From IMG/VR virus record IMGVR_UViG_3300043436_000583, positions 51,852 through 115,851 of that record: DNA of 64,000 nucleotides. One strand, given 5' to 3'. The notes under the pieces were generated by a model, which had not been told where the DNA came from, searched no databases, and saw only the letters and a program-made list of their open reading frames with translations. Of this stretch, positions 50,453-59,034 are shown one piece after another. The position numbers and the translations under genes are program-made. Origin of the DNA: a virus. Every line of letters begins with the position of its first letter. Within the stretch, counting starts at the first letter, position 1.

Positions 50453-50753
50453 TTCTTATAATTAATTTATTATTAGGTAATATTGCTAAGTGTTTAAATA
50501 CTGCAGGTGTTATAGGAACACTAGTAGGGAAGGACGCAGCTGTTTTATAGACTACTCTTTCAAGGTTGTCTATACGTGTCTTGTCTACATTAGATTGAGC
50601 CATTAGGGCTTTGACATCTGACTTTACCTCAGCTAAGTCATCTTTGATGTCTTTTAACATCATACCAGCAAATATCCCAATGATTGTAACAATACCAGGG
50701 AATAGCCAGTTTTTAATTTCTGCAATAACAGAACTCTGTTGTTTTGTCGTCAT
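50433..50753 (-). CDS. Membrane-anchored coiled-coil protein of the lysis module
   Basis: 106 aa from ATG 50753 (MTTKQQSSVIAEIKNWLFPG). One transmembrane segment (LFPGIVTIIGIFAGMMLKDI) and a coiled coil (DLAEVKSDVKALMAQSNVDK). First gene of the lysis transcript after a perfect promoter. Possibly a pinholin or anti-holin type accessory; not resolved. Confidence 0.6.
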   Translation of the reverse strand: MTTKQQSSVIAEIKNWLFPGIVTIIGIFAGMMLKDIKDDLAEVKSDVKALMAQSNVDKTRIDNLERVVYKTAASFPTSVPITPAVFKHLAILPNNKLIIRNEKVLL

Positions 50754-50845
50754 TATAGTGATTTGTAGAAATAAAAATACACCCAGGACATGGATGTACA
50801 ATATGGTCAGATTGACCTATTTAAGTTAAACTATCTAATTCCTCG

Positions 50846-50877
50846 CAAAAGTAAGTAAAAAAGTTGAAACTACCAAA
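50846..50877 (-). promoter_or_regulatory. Perfect promoter of the lysis operon
   Basis: TTTG (CAAA at 50874-50877), 20-nt spacer, TACTTTTG (CAAAAGTA at 50846-50853). Located in the non-coding 50754-50887 gap, about 90 nt before ATG 50753. Confidence 0.82.
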
Positions 50878-50887
50878 TCTTTTTTTG

Positions 50888-51256
50888 TCAGTAGGGCTGA
50901 TAGGATTTCTCCTCTACAAACTCACTTCCATACTTCATATTAATTTCTTTTTTAATATTTGCTCGCTTGTCATTCAATATGTAAACGCTTCTAGCTAGCT
51001 GTACGAAGTGGTCATCAAATGTCTTGTTTCTTTCACAATCTCTAAGCCTGTCCTCTACATTCCAAAGGCTCTTGTTTACAACAAGCAATTGATCAGTTAA
51101 AGGGTCATGTAGAATCTCAGGTTCTATCACTGTATTTAGATAGGTTCTTTCCTTGAATACATTTACTAACTTGTCTTTATCAGTAATATTCAATGCTTTG
51201 ATAGAAAGTATAGTCCACTTGTCTACTACTTCCCCAATACTTACATTAATGTTCAT
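50888..51256 (-). CDS. DUF6165-like helical protein
   Basis: 122 aa. VSIGEVVDKWTILSIKALNI is close to the start of a family (DUF6165) often encoded in glycan or sugar-transfer clusters. All-helical, no catalytic motif. Divergent from the glycosyltransferase operon and sharing its promoter region. Function unknown. Confidence 0.65.
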   Translation of the reverse strand: MNINVSIGEVVDKWTILSIKALNITDKDKLVNVFKERTYLNTVIEPEILHDPLTDQLLVVNKSLWNVEDRLRDCERNKTFDDHFVQLARSVYILNDKRANIKKEINMKYGSEFVEEKSYQPY

Positions 51257-51263
51257 AAGAAAT

Positions 51264-51295
51264 GTTGTTTATTATTAACAAAAGTAGTACATTTG
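51264..51295 (+). promoter_or_regulatory. Promoter of the plus-strand glycosyltransferase operon
   Basis: GTTG (51264-51267), 20-nt spacer, TACATTTG (51288-51295). Start codon 17 nt downstream at 51313. Interlocks with the minus-strand promoter at 51279-51310. Confidence 0.7.
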
Positions 51296-51310
51296 TTGCA
51301 AATATCCAAC
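51279..51310 (-). promoter_or_regulatory. Promoter of the DUF6165-like gene, interlocked with the plus promoter
   Basis: GTTG (CAAC at 51307-51310), 20-nt spacer, TACTTTTG (CAAAAGTA at 51279-51286). The two divergent promoters overlap and carry the same GTTG variant of the -33 box. Confidence 0.7.
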
Positions 51311-51312
51311 AG

Positions 51313-52239
51313 ATGAAACCAGTTTGTTTAGACTTGTCACAATGTAATGGATTGGGTGATCTAATCTGTGCCACTCCCACTATCAAAAAACTGTCTGAAA
51401 GCTATGGCCAAAAGATAACCATCCTCTCTCAGATGCCTGAGCTATTTAAGATGAATCCTTATGTAGAGAAGAGCTATAAAGCTGCTTCAGTTGACATGCC
51501 TTACTTTTCAATCCACTACATTATACATAGTTCCTTTTATCTTGTAGGTAAGAAGGATGAGCGTGGTATAGAGATGAAGCATAACATGATGGATATCAGA
51601 CAGTTCCATGCTATACACCTAGGATTTATGCTTGGACAAGATGAGATGGAATGCTATTACAAACCTACAGAACCTAAAGAGCATTTTATAGATGGAAAGT
51701 ATGCTGTGATACATCCTGTTAATAGCTGGCCTAATAGAACATGGTCACAAGATAATTGGACAAAGTTATGTGAAGAGTTAATCAAATGTGGATACACTGT
51801 AGTGGCTGTAGGTAAGGATAGCAGTGAGACAGGCTTCTTTAATGTAGACAAACCTGTACATGAGATGGGTAATAACATTATCAACTTGATGAATCAAACA
51901 TCTATATCTGAGACCTGGCACTTGATTAATAATGCTGCAGTTGTAATTACAATGGATAGTGGAATTCTACATCTAGCAGGTACAACAGAGACACCTATAA
52001 TTGAATTAGGATCTCCCATCAACCCAGAGTTTCGTAGACCATATAGAAAGACTAGTAAACATATATACGTAAGAGGAGCATGTGGATTACACTGCAGCTC
52101 TAATATGAAATATGCTCTTGAGTATTGGCCTACAATTGATTCTGTACAACCATTGATTGGATGTTTAGAAAAGAAAGAAACCTTTGAATGTCATCCATTT
52201 GTAGAACAAGTTATTGATGCAATTAAAAGAGAATTATGA
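51313..52239 (+). CDS. GT9/heptosyltransferase-family glycosyltransferase
   Basis: 308 aa from ATG 51313. N-terminus KPVCLDLSQCNGLGDLICAT (typical of GT9 ADP-heptose transferases), then YAVIHPVNSWPNRTWSQDNW, then TMDSGILHLAGTTETPIIEL (nucleotide-sugar site). The C-terminus carries four Cys (GACGLHC, then LIGCLEKKETFECHP) recalling the iron finger of autotransporter heptosyltransferases. First gene of a five-gene operon. Confidence 0.78.
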   Translation: MKPVCLDLSQCNGLGDLICATPTIKKLSESYGQKITILSQMPELFKMNPYVEKSYKAASVDMPYFSIHYIIHSSFYLVGKKDERGIEMKHNMMDIRQFHAIHLGFMLGQDEMECYYKPTEPKEHFIDGKYAVIHPVNSWPNRTWSQDNWTKLCEELIKCGYTVVAVGKDSSETGFFNVDKPVHEMGNNIINLMNQTSISETWHLINNAAVVITMDSGILHLAGTTETPIIELGSPINPEFRRPYRKTSKHIYVRGACGLHCSSNMKYALEYWPTIDSVQPLIGCLEKKETFECHPFVEQVIDAIKREL

Positions 52240-54890
52240 AAAAACTATTAATCATTACACCTCACCTATCAACTGGAGGAGCTCCCCAGGTAACAGTGAA
52301 TAAGGTGGAACTATTACAGAATCACTTTGATATTAAGGTGGTAGAACATGCATTCCTAGCATGGCAGTTTGTTGTGCAAAGAAATAGAATTATTAAACTA
52401 GTGGGTGAGCAAAACTTTCATTCACTAGGAAGTGATAAGTTTAGTGAGCTATTTAAAATCATTGATGAGTTCAAACCAGATGTGATATCTATGGAAGAGT
52501 TTCCAGAGATGTTTATGGATGATAGTATATCTAAGCAGCTATATCATAGTGATAGACCTTGGAAAATTACTGAGACTACACATGATAGTTCATTTAGTCC
52601 TAGCAATAAAAGATGGACACCTGATAAGTTTATTTTTGTTAGTTCCTATAACTCATTTCAATACATTACACTAGACGTTCCTACAGAGGTAATTGAATAT
52701 CCTGTAGATAAAAAGACTAGAAACAAGAGACAGATGAGAGAAAGATTAGGACTGGAACATGACTATAAACATTTTGTCACTGTAGGACTGTTCACTCCTA
52801 GAAAGAATCAAGCTTATGGATTTGAACTAGCTAAGCACCTTAAGAATTATAAAGTGAAGTTTCACTTCCTAGGTAATCAAGCAGGTAACTTTGCAGACTA
52901 TTGGAAACCCTTGATGGCTAACAAACCAAATAACTGTGTTGTCTGGGGAGAAAGAGATGATGTATATGACTTTTTACAGGCATCTGATGTGTTCTTCTTC
53001 CCTTCAAAAGGAGATAGAGGTAACAAAGAACTAAATCCTATAGCTATTAAAGAGGCTTTAGAATATGATGACTTAATCAAATCAATGTACAATCTAGATG
53101 TATATTGTAACAAGTATAATGATGAGGAGAATGTAGTTTATTTAACTGGTGATATCAGTAGGGATGCTACCAATTTAATCAAAAAATTAAACCTAGATGT
53201 GGTAGATGAAGAGTGTATCATCTTGGGCACCTATCCTAATATTAAGGACAGAGTGCAATGGACCAAGGACACCATCAATAGTCTTAAGCCATTGGGTAGA
53301 AAGATTATTCTATTGTCTCACTATCCTGTAGACCAGGACATACAACGTATGGTGGACTATTACATATACGATGCACATAATCCCCTAACTCACCATAGCT
53401 ACTACACTAGATTTTACAATGATAGGGATGACTATTTTGCTGAGATTAACATCAATGGTTTGAAGGATAGTAACCAATCATTGACTGTATTAACTAATAT
53501 ATTCAATGGTGCCAAGGCTGCTAAAGAGCTTGGGTTCAAGAGATTCTTCTACACTACATATGATGTTATATTAAATGAGAAGGATATCCCTGCAGTGAAT
53601 GATGCATTTAAAACAGATAAGAAACTTTGTGCTGCTACTCTACCCACCCCACAGGGTAAGGGAATTCAGACTAATGGTATTATGTTTGATACAGACTTCT
53701 TCATAAAAGAGTTTGATGATGTACGTACACCAGAAGAGTGGAATGAAACATGTAAGCGTAGAAGATGTGAGAACTATCTAGAGGACTACTTATCTAAGGT
53801 GATATTTAGTTTCAATCCAAATGATATACAATTAGTTACTAATGATAAGGATACTCTATTGATACACAGTGGATTAGGTGTAGCATCTAATAGTGAATAT
53901 TATTCTATAATTCCTGTAGAAGGAAAAGCAAACTTTTACATGTTCTATTTCTTTACATATAATGTAGATGAAAGAGTGGTGAAAGGGAATATAGGAGATG
54001 TATTCTTCCAATTTGATATAGCTAAGACCAAAGAATATAAATATGAGTTTGCCTATACAGGTAAGCAAATAGATATAAACTTTGAGTTCTATGATGGAAA
54101 TCATATGTACAAGAGAGAGAGTCACACCATCAATGATAGTACAATTGCTAAGTATAGAAATACAGGTAACTTTAGATGGAAGAATATCAAACCTAAAATT
54201 AAATTAGTTCACATACAAACTACATTAAATGATGAAAGAGAACAAGCAAGCAGAGCTTCCCTTGAAAGAGTTAAAGACTATGGATGGGAATATATCCTAC
54301 ACACTAACGAGCCCTATAAGTCATTACCACCATCATATAACTGCCTTAGACCCAGTTGTGTTTCAATGGAACTCTTCAATGAACAGCAAGTTCAACAGCA
54401 TGGTACAGCACTTACCCCAGCACATTATGGATGCTATGAAGCATTCAAGAATGCCATCTTAAGTGAGTTTCATGATTGTGACTTTTTAATGGTGTGTGAG
54501 GGAGACTGTATCATTGAGACAGACATACACTTTTTCGTACGAAAAGTTGAGCAATGTGCACACTTAATTGGACCAAATGGTATCAACTACATGTCTTTTG
54601 GAGACAAGGATACATTAGAATATGGCTGGCCTCAGAGTCCTGTTATTAAAGATATTAATGAAGACATGTATGTTACAGACCATATCATAGGTTTACAATC
54701 TATTATGTTCCCTATATCTGTAGCTGACTATTTAAAAAACACTTTAAGAAAACATAAGTGGGATGCTTCTGATATGTATTTTAATAATATCTTTGCAGGG
54801 CCACAAATGGGTATAGTTAAGAAAAGACTTACCACCCAAGCAGATGGTTTTTCTTTAATAGACAATATGCAAAAAACATTTAGAAAATGA
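52236..54890 (+). CDS. Large multidomain glycosyltransferase
   Basis: 884 aa. N-terminal GT4-type domain: KLLIITPHLSTGGAPQVTVN, FVTVGLFTPRKNQAYGFELA, ASDVFFFPSKGDRGNKELNP. A middle domain (ECIILGTYPNIKDRVQWTKD) follows, then a C-terminal GT-A-like domain (KLVHIQTTLNDEREQASRAS, then CDFLMVCEGDCIIETDIHFF, with an acidic EGD motif). At least two, probably three, catalytic units fused in one chain. ATGA overlap with the gene upstream. Confidence 0.75.
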   Translation: MKKLLIITPHLSTGGAPQVTVNKVELLQNHFDIKVVEHAFLAWQFVVQRNRIIKLVGEQNFHSLGSDKFSELFKIIDEFKPDVISMEEFPEMFMDDSISKQLYHSDRPWKITETTHDSSFSPSNKRWTPDKFIFVSSYNSFQYITLDVPTEVIEYPVDKKTRNKRQMRERLGLEHDYKHFVTVGLFTPRKNQAYGFELAKHLKNYKVKFHFLGNQAGNFADYWKPLMANKPNNCVVWGERDDVYDFLQASDVFFFPSKGDRGNKELNPIAIKEALEYDDLIKSMYNLDVYCNKYNDEENVVYLTGDISRDATNLIKKLNLDVVDEECIILGTYPNIKDRVQWTKDTINSLKPLGRKIILLSHYPVDQDIQRMVDYYIYDAHNPLTHHSYYTRFYNDRDDYFAEININGLKDSNQSLTVLTNIFNGAKAAKELGFKRFFYTTYDVILNEKDIPAVNDAFKTDKKLCAATLPTPQGKGIQTNGIMFDTDFFIKEFDDVRTPEEWNETCKRRRCENYLEDYLSKVIFSFNPNDIQLVTNDKDTLLIHSGLGVASNSEYYSIIPVEGKANFYMFYFFTYNVDERVVKGNIGDVFFQFDIAKTKEYKYEFAYTGKQIDINFEFYDGNHMYKRESHTINDSTIAKYRNTGNFRWKNIKPKIKLVHIQTTLNDEREQASRASLERVKDYGWEYILHTNEPYKSLPPSYNCLRPSCVSMELFNEQQVQQHGTALTPAHYGCYEAFKNAILSEFHDCDFLMVCEGDCIIETDIHFFVRKVEQCAHLIGPNGINYMSFGDKDTLEYGWPQSPVIKDINEDMYVTDHIIGLQSIMFPISVADYLKNTLRKHKWDASDMYFNNIFAGPQMGIVKKRLTTQADGFSLIDNMQKTFRK

Positions 54891-55561
54891 CAATAGATGT
54901 AATCATATTAACAGATAGTTCTGATGTAGCTCTTACACAACGTACAATAGATACATTACATGATAGTGAGATTGACTTTAGGTTTCGTGTACAATTAGTA
55001 GACTCAGGTACACAAGATCCAAACAGGTATGTACGTATTCATAACTATATACATCCTGAGAGTTCTTTTAACTATAACAAGTTTTTAAACATAGCATTTA
55101 CATATTGCCAAGGTGATTGGGTGGTTATATCTAATGATGATGTAGCTTATGAAAGATGGTGGTTCTCAGAGATGATGAAGGTACATGACTATAGAGAAGA
55201 TATAGAAGCTTTCTCTCCTAAAGACCCATTGTTATATGCTAGATGGTTTCCTAATCATTTTGTAGGAACTAATAGTAAATATCATGAATCATATGCTGTT
55301 ACAGAAGCTCTTCAGGGTTGGTGTACAGTGATTAAGAGATGTGCATTAGATAAAATCCTACCATTTGATGAACTGTTTGATATGTACTATCAGGATAATG
55401 ATTATGCTGAGAGACTAAAACAAGTGGGGGTTAAGCATGCTCTTGTAAGACATTCTATTGTATGTCATATGGAAACATTAAATGTAGGACAGATAAGTGA
55501 AGCTAAGTCTAGAAAGCTTAGAATAGATGAAATTAAATTTAGAAACAAATGGAATCAATAA
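54887..55561 (+). CDS. Family 2 glycosyltransferase
   Basis: 224 aa. TIDVIILTDSSDVALTQRTI, then DWVVISNDDVAYERWW (DxD-like NDD), then DMYYQDNDYAERLKQVG. Overlaps both neighbours by 4-13 nt. GT-A-fold transferase in the operon. Confidence 0.78.
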   Translation: MTIDVIILTDSSDVALTQRTIDTLHDSEIDFRFRVQLVDSGTQDPNRYVRIHNYIHPESSFNYNKFLNIAFTYCQGDWVVISNDDVAYERWWFSEMMKVHDYREDIEAFSPKDPLLYARWFPNHFVGTNSKYHESYAVTEALQGWCTVIKRCALDKILPFDELFDMYYQDNDYAERLKQVGVKHALVRHSIVCHMETLNVGQISEAKSRKLRIDEIKFRNKWNQ

Positions 55562-56571
55562 AATCAGTACATGTTGCTACAGGACTAATAACCATACCAC
55601 CAAATGGATGGGGTGCTGTAGAAAGACTTACATGGGAATATAAAATAGCTCTTGAGAAACTTGGACATGGTGTAGATATTAGATACATGAACGAGTTGGA
55701 GAAGTGGCCCAATACAATTGTGCACACGCATTTAGCTAATCAAGCTCTTGATTGTAGAGATAAGGGTATTCCCTATGTGTATTCTTTACATGATCATCAT
55801 ACAGAATGGTATGGTAAGGATAGCTGGGTGTTTAAACAAAACCTAGAAGCTATGAAGAGTAGTATTATATCCTTCACTCATGCTGAATATTTGGTAGACT
55901 ATTTTGATGCTGTAGATAAACTATTCTATCTACCACATGGGGCTAATACAGATTTCTTTGTTCCTAATTATGAACCAAAACCACATGCATTATTTATGCT
56001 TGCTAATAATGGATTAGCAGGTGATTCAGGATTTGATAGAAAAGGATTTAGATGGGGGATAGAAGCAGCTGAAGAACTAGACTTACCCATCACTATAGCT
56101 GGACATCCTAATAATCAAAAGTTCTTTGACATTCATTCAGAGCTATTGCAATATAAAAAGTTAACTTTAAAGTTAACAAACCCTACAGATGAAGAGACTA
56201 GAGAGTTATATCAGTCTCACACCATATTCTTACATCCATCTATGCTAGAAGCAGGTCATCCTAACCTAACACTTATGGAAGCCACAGCTTGTGGTATTCC
56301 TATTGTAGGAACTTATAGAGGTAGTAAACCTATACCTGGAATGCATGTTCTTGATAAGATTACAAAAGAATCTGTAATAGATGGCATTGTAGATGTTATG
56401 TATAACTATGATGAACGTAGACAAGATATATTTAACAAGCGTACAGATTATAGTTGGGATGAGGTGGGTAAGATATTAGCTAAATACTATTACAATATTC
56501 TTAAGATTAATGAGGGATATACATCAGAAAAAACAAGACAATTATATATAAACGCATATGATAACTTATAA
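55549..56571 (+). CDS. GT4-family glycosyltransferase
   Basis: 340 aa. HVATGLITIPPNGWGAVERL, then FLPHGANTDFFVPNY-type region, then SHTIFLHPSMLEAGHPNLTL, then MEATACGIPIVGTYRG (donor-binding E-x7-E: E232...LMEATACG). Retaining GT-B-fold transferase. Overlaps both neighbours. Confidence 0.82.
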   Translation: MESIKSVHVATGLITIPPNGWGAVERLTWEYKIALEKLGHGVDIRYMNELEKWPNTIVHTHLANQALDCRDKGIPYVYSLHDHHTEWYGKDSWVFKQNLEAMKSSIISFTHAEYLVDYFDAVDKLFYLPHGANTDFFVPNYEPKPHALFMLANNGLAGDSGFDRKGFRWGIEAAEELDLPITIAGHPNNQKFFDIHSELLQYKKLTLKLTNPTDEETRELYQSHTIFLHPSMLEAGHPNLTLMEATACGIPIVGTYRGSKPIPGMHVLDKITKESVIDGIVDVMYNYDERRQDIFNKRTDYSWDEVGKILAKYYYNILKINEGYTSEKTRQLYINAYDNL

Positions 56572-57628
56572 AATAACACATGTTAATGGTCTTTATTTTG
56601 AACTATTAGATGATGAGGGGAAAGGCAGAGAGTATGATGTAACCTTTGTAGATAGAAAAGATGATGGGCATATATATGAAACCAAGCTTAAACCAGGAGC
56701 ATGGGCTAAGCTTAGCAGAAGCTATCTATCTGATATAGCCATCTTTATTAAATACCAAGGACGTACAGTTAAACAGATTAACTTGTTAGATGAGTTGAAA
56801 GGAAAGCGTGTGTTTATATCTTATGAATCTAAGAGTCTTGGAGATAGTATAGCTTGGATACCATACTGTTTAGAGTTCCAAGAAGTGTACAAGTGTGAGG
56901 TGATTGTATCCACATTTAAGAATGAGCTATTTGAAACTGCCTATCCTGAACTAAAGTTTGTAGGCAGAGGTGTGATTGTCAATAACATCATAGCAATGTT
57001 TGAACTAGGTTGGTTTTGGGATGACAATAAGGAACCTGTCAATCCTATCACTATACCTTTACAACAGGCAGCTAGTAATATATTAGCTCTTCCTCATAAA
57101 GAAATACAGCCTAGGATAGCTTTTGTTCCTAATGAAAAGCCTATAGATGGTAAATACATATGTATATCTACAAGATCTACATCACAATGTAAACACTGGT
57201 ACTATTGGCCAGAGCTAATTCAATCTTTAAAAGATATGGGATATAGAGTGTTTGAGATGTCTCAGGATGCTGATGAGCTAGGAGCAGAGAAGCTAGAAGA
57301 TGTGTCTTTGAATAATGTAATGAACCATCTGTATTATGCAGAGTCATACATAGGCCTTTCTAGTGGCATTAGCTGGCTAAATTGGGCACTTAATAGGAAG
57401 ACAGTGATGATCTCTAACTTTACACTATCAAGCCATGAATTCCAATCTAATTGCATTAGAATCACCAATGCAGATGTATGCCATGGCTGTTGGAACAATC
57501 CTATGTTTAAGTTTAATAAGGGAGACTGGAAATGGTGCCCTGAGCACGAGGATACCCCTAGACAATTTGAATGTCATAAATCCATCAATATGGAAACTGT
57601 ACTAGAGAAGGTTAAAGAAACTTTATAA
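56558..57628 (+). CDS. Autotransporter-type O-heptosyltransferase-like protein (BAHT/TibC family)
   Basis: 356 aa. Family-specific blocks: YESKSLGDSIAWIPYCLEFQ (D96 in SLGD, matching the proposed general-base region), EVIVSTFKNELFETAYPELK, ITIPLQQAASNILALPHKEI, YICISTRSTSQCKHWYYWPE, ESYIGLSSGISWLNWALNRK. The C-terminus holds an iron-finger Cys set: C308, C311, C327, C339 (spacing 3, 16, 12; C-x2-C-x15-C, as in TibC). TibC-type enzymes put heptose on Ser of autotransporters. Here the likely acceptors are Ser-rich virion proteins. Last gene of the operon. Confidence 0.85.
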   Translation: MITYKITHVNGLYFELLDDEGKGREYDVTFVDRKDDGHIYETKLKPGAWAKLSRSYLSDIAIFIKYQGRTVKQINLLDELKGKRVFISYESKSLGDSIAWIPYCLEFQEVYKCEVIVSTFKNELFETAYPELKFVGRGVIVNNIIAMFELGWFWDDNKEPVNPITIPLQQAASNILALPHKEIQPRIAFVPNEKPIDGKYICISTRSTSQCKHWYYWPELIQSLKDMGYRVFEMSQDADELGAEKLEDVSLNNVMNHLYYAESYIGLSSGISWLNWALNRKTVMISNFTLSSHEFQSNCIRITNADVCHGCWNNPMFKFNKGDWKWCPEHEDTPRQFECHKSINMETVLEKVKETL

Positions 57629-58237
57629 TTATTTATAATGTGTTCCACCCACCCATAACACAAATGAACGTCTAGTTCCTTTTGTTATAGGACTCACTCT
57701 ATGCATCATAAAAGAAGGGAATATAAATACTACACCCTTTCCTCTTGGTGCTTTGTCAGCCTTTTCTGGATCTCCACCCTTGAAATACTCCAAGTCACCA
57801 CCTTCATATTCATCAGAATCAGATAGTTGCACTGTAATACTTATCTTTCTTTTAGACATAGAACCAGCACCAATATCTTGGTGCCATCCATAATGTCCAC
57901 CTTCTACATCATAGTATTCTGTATATTGAATACAATCTAGTGCTGTAAACAAATCAAAATGCCATAGAGCATTGTTAGCTTCTATGGCCATGTTATATAA
58001 CTTTGTATATAACCATTCCCATTCATTTGTTTTAGGAATCCATTTAACAGAAGAAGATCTTATTTCTTTATCAGCAGGGGTAGTTTCTGTCCCTACAGTG
58101 GCTTTGTGAAAGGAAAGAGTGTCAACATCTCTATATACCTTTTCTAATTCCTCTGTGGAAAATCCTGTAGCATAGAAGTAATAATTTTGAATATCCACTT
58201 CCTCAGTTGGAAATATTGGGTGTAGTTCTAGGCTCAT
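57629..58237 (-). CDS. 2-oxoglutarate/Fe(II) dioxygenase (prolyl hydroxylase-like)
   Basis: 202 aa double-stranded beta-helix dioxygenase: YGWHQDIGAGSMSKRKISIT (HxD iron ligands), then EYEGGDLEYFKGGDPE, then GVVFIFPSFMMHRVSPITKG (distal His), TRRSFVLWVGG (Arg for 2-oxoglutarate). It hydroxylates a protein, nucleobase or sugar. It is convergent with, and directly abuts, the heptosyltransferase gene, and lies downstream of a small gene in its own operon. Confidence 0.85.
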   Translation of the reverse strand: MSLELHPIFPTEEVDIQNYYFYATGFSTEELEKVYRDVDTLSFHKATVGTETTPADKEIRSSSVKWIPKTNEWEWLYTKLYNMAIEANNALWHFDLFTALDCIQYTEYYDVEGGHYGWHQDIGAGSMSKRKISITVQLSDSDEYEGGDLEYFKGGDPEKADKAPRGKGVVFIFPSFMMHRVSPITKGTRRSFVLWVGGTHYK

Positions 58238-58259
58238 AAGCTTAATTAAAAGAGATGTA

Positions 58260-58439
58260 TTATCCCTCTATAACTGGTTGATTCTCAGCCTTATCTAATT
58301 CAATAGCAACTTTCTCAATAAATCCTAGTATTTCTTTACCATATTTAGTTGGTAATTGCTCGTTAGCATAGTTCATTATCACTTGAACTTGTTCTGCTGT
58401 TAATGATGGTACTGGTAATTGTTTAGTTTCTTGGTTCAT
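58260..58439 (-). CDS. Small helical protein (59 aa)
   Basis: MNQETKQLPVPSLTAEQVQV, then IMNYANEQLPTKYGKEILGF, then IEKVAIELDKA. Amphipathic helices, no family recognised. Follows a perfect promoter at 58455-58485 and precedes the dioxygenase. Confidence 0.65.
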   Translation of the reverse strand: MNQETKQLPVPSLTAEQVQVIMNYANEQLPTKYGKEILGFIEKVAIELDKAENQPVIEG

Positions 58440-58454
58440 ATATTTTTATTTTTG

Positions 58455-58485
58455 CAAAGATACTTAATTAATTTAATTATCCAAA
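58455..58485 (-). promoter_or_regulatory. Perfect Bacteroidota promoter
   Basis: TTTG (CAAA at 58482-58485), 19-nt spacer, TATCTTTG (CAAAGATA at 58455-58462). The upstream box lies in the last codons of the GIY-YIG gene. Drives 58439 and the dioxygenase. Confidence 0.82.
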
Positions 58486-59034
58486 TGTAGTATGACAATT
58501 TTTACTTACATAATTGTCCATTAAATAATTCAATACCCCCTGGGCTGATGTTAAGTTCTGTTCTTTTTGAATCATATTAAGTTTGTCTAAGTCAAATCTG
58601 ACACCTATTGGCTCACTTTTACCTTTCTTAGCATTAAACATTTTATTAGATAACCCTATCCTAGAAAACTCTTGAATCCAGAATCTTTCTCTTTTATTTA
58701 GTATTGAAATATTCTCAACAAACTCAATCTCCTCAATAATAATATCCATCCCTGCATCTAATATTAGATTAATAATCTTATCCTTTTCAGTATTTTTATT
58801 TTTACCACATATGTGATTACTTAATCTTTTGTTTAATGGACCAACAGTCTTACCAATATAAAATACTTTATTGTCCTCTAATGGGTTTTTAAGGCAATAT
58901 ATAAACCCACCATCCATTTCTGCTAAATGCCTATTGAAATATACCCTACATTTATTTGAACAAAACTTTTTCTTAATGTTCTTAACCTCCATATCTTGCT
59001 CACAATATAAACAACTTGTTTTTATAGCATTCAT
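58477..59034 (-). CDS. GIY-YIG endonuclease with zinc finger and ribbon-helix-helix tail
   Basis: 185 aa. N-terminal zinc motif (CLYCEQDMEVKNIKKKFCSN, KC), GIY-YIG domain (GFIYCLKNPLEDNKVFYIGK, then LNKRLSNHICGK, with ERFWIQEFS) and a C-terminal ribbon-helix-helix-type segment PIGVRFDLDKLNMIQKEQNL, then TSAQGVLNYLMDNYV. A homing-endonuclease fold with a repressor-like DNA-binding tail. Four TGTTACG repeats sit over its promoter (59035-59095), so autoregulation is likely. Confidence 0.8.
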   Translation of the reverse strand: MNAIKTSCLYCEQDMEVKNIKKKFCSNKCRVYFNRHLAEMDGGFIYCLKNPLEDNKVFYIGKTVGPLNKRLSNHICGKNKNTEKDKIINLILDAGMDIIIEEIEFVENISILNKRERFWIQEFSRIGLSNKMFNAKKGKSEPIGVRFDLDKLNMIQKEQNLTSAQGVLNYLMDNYVSKNCHTTFG

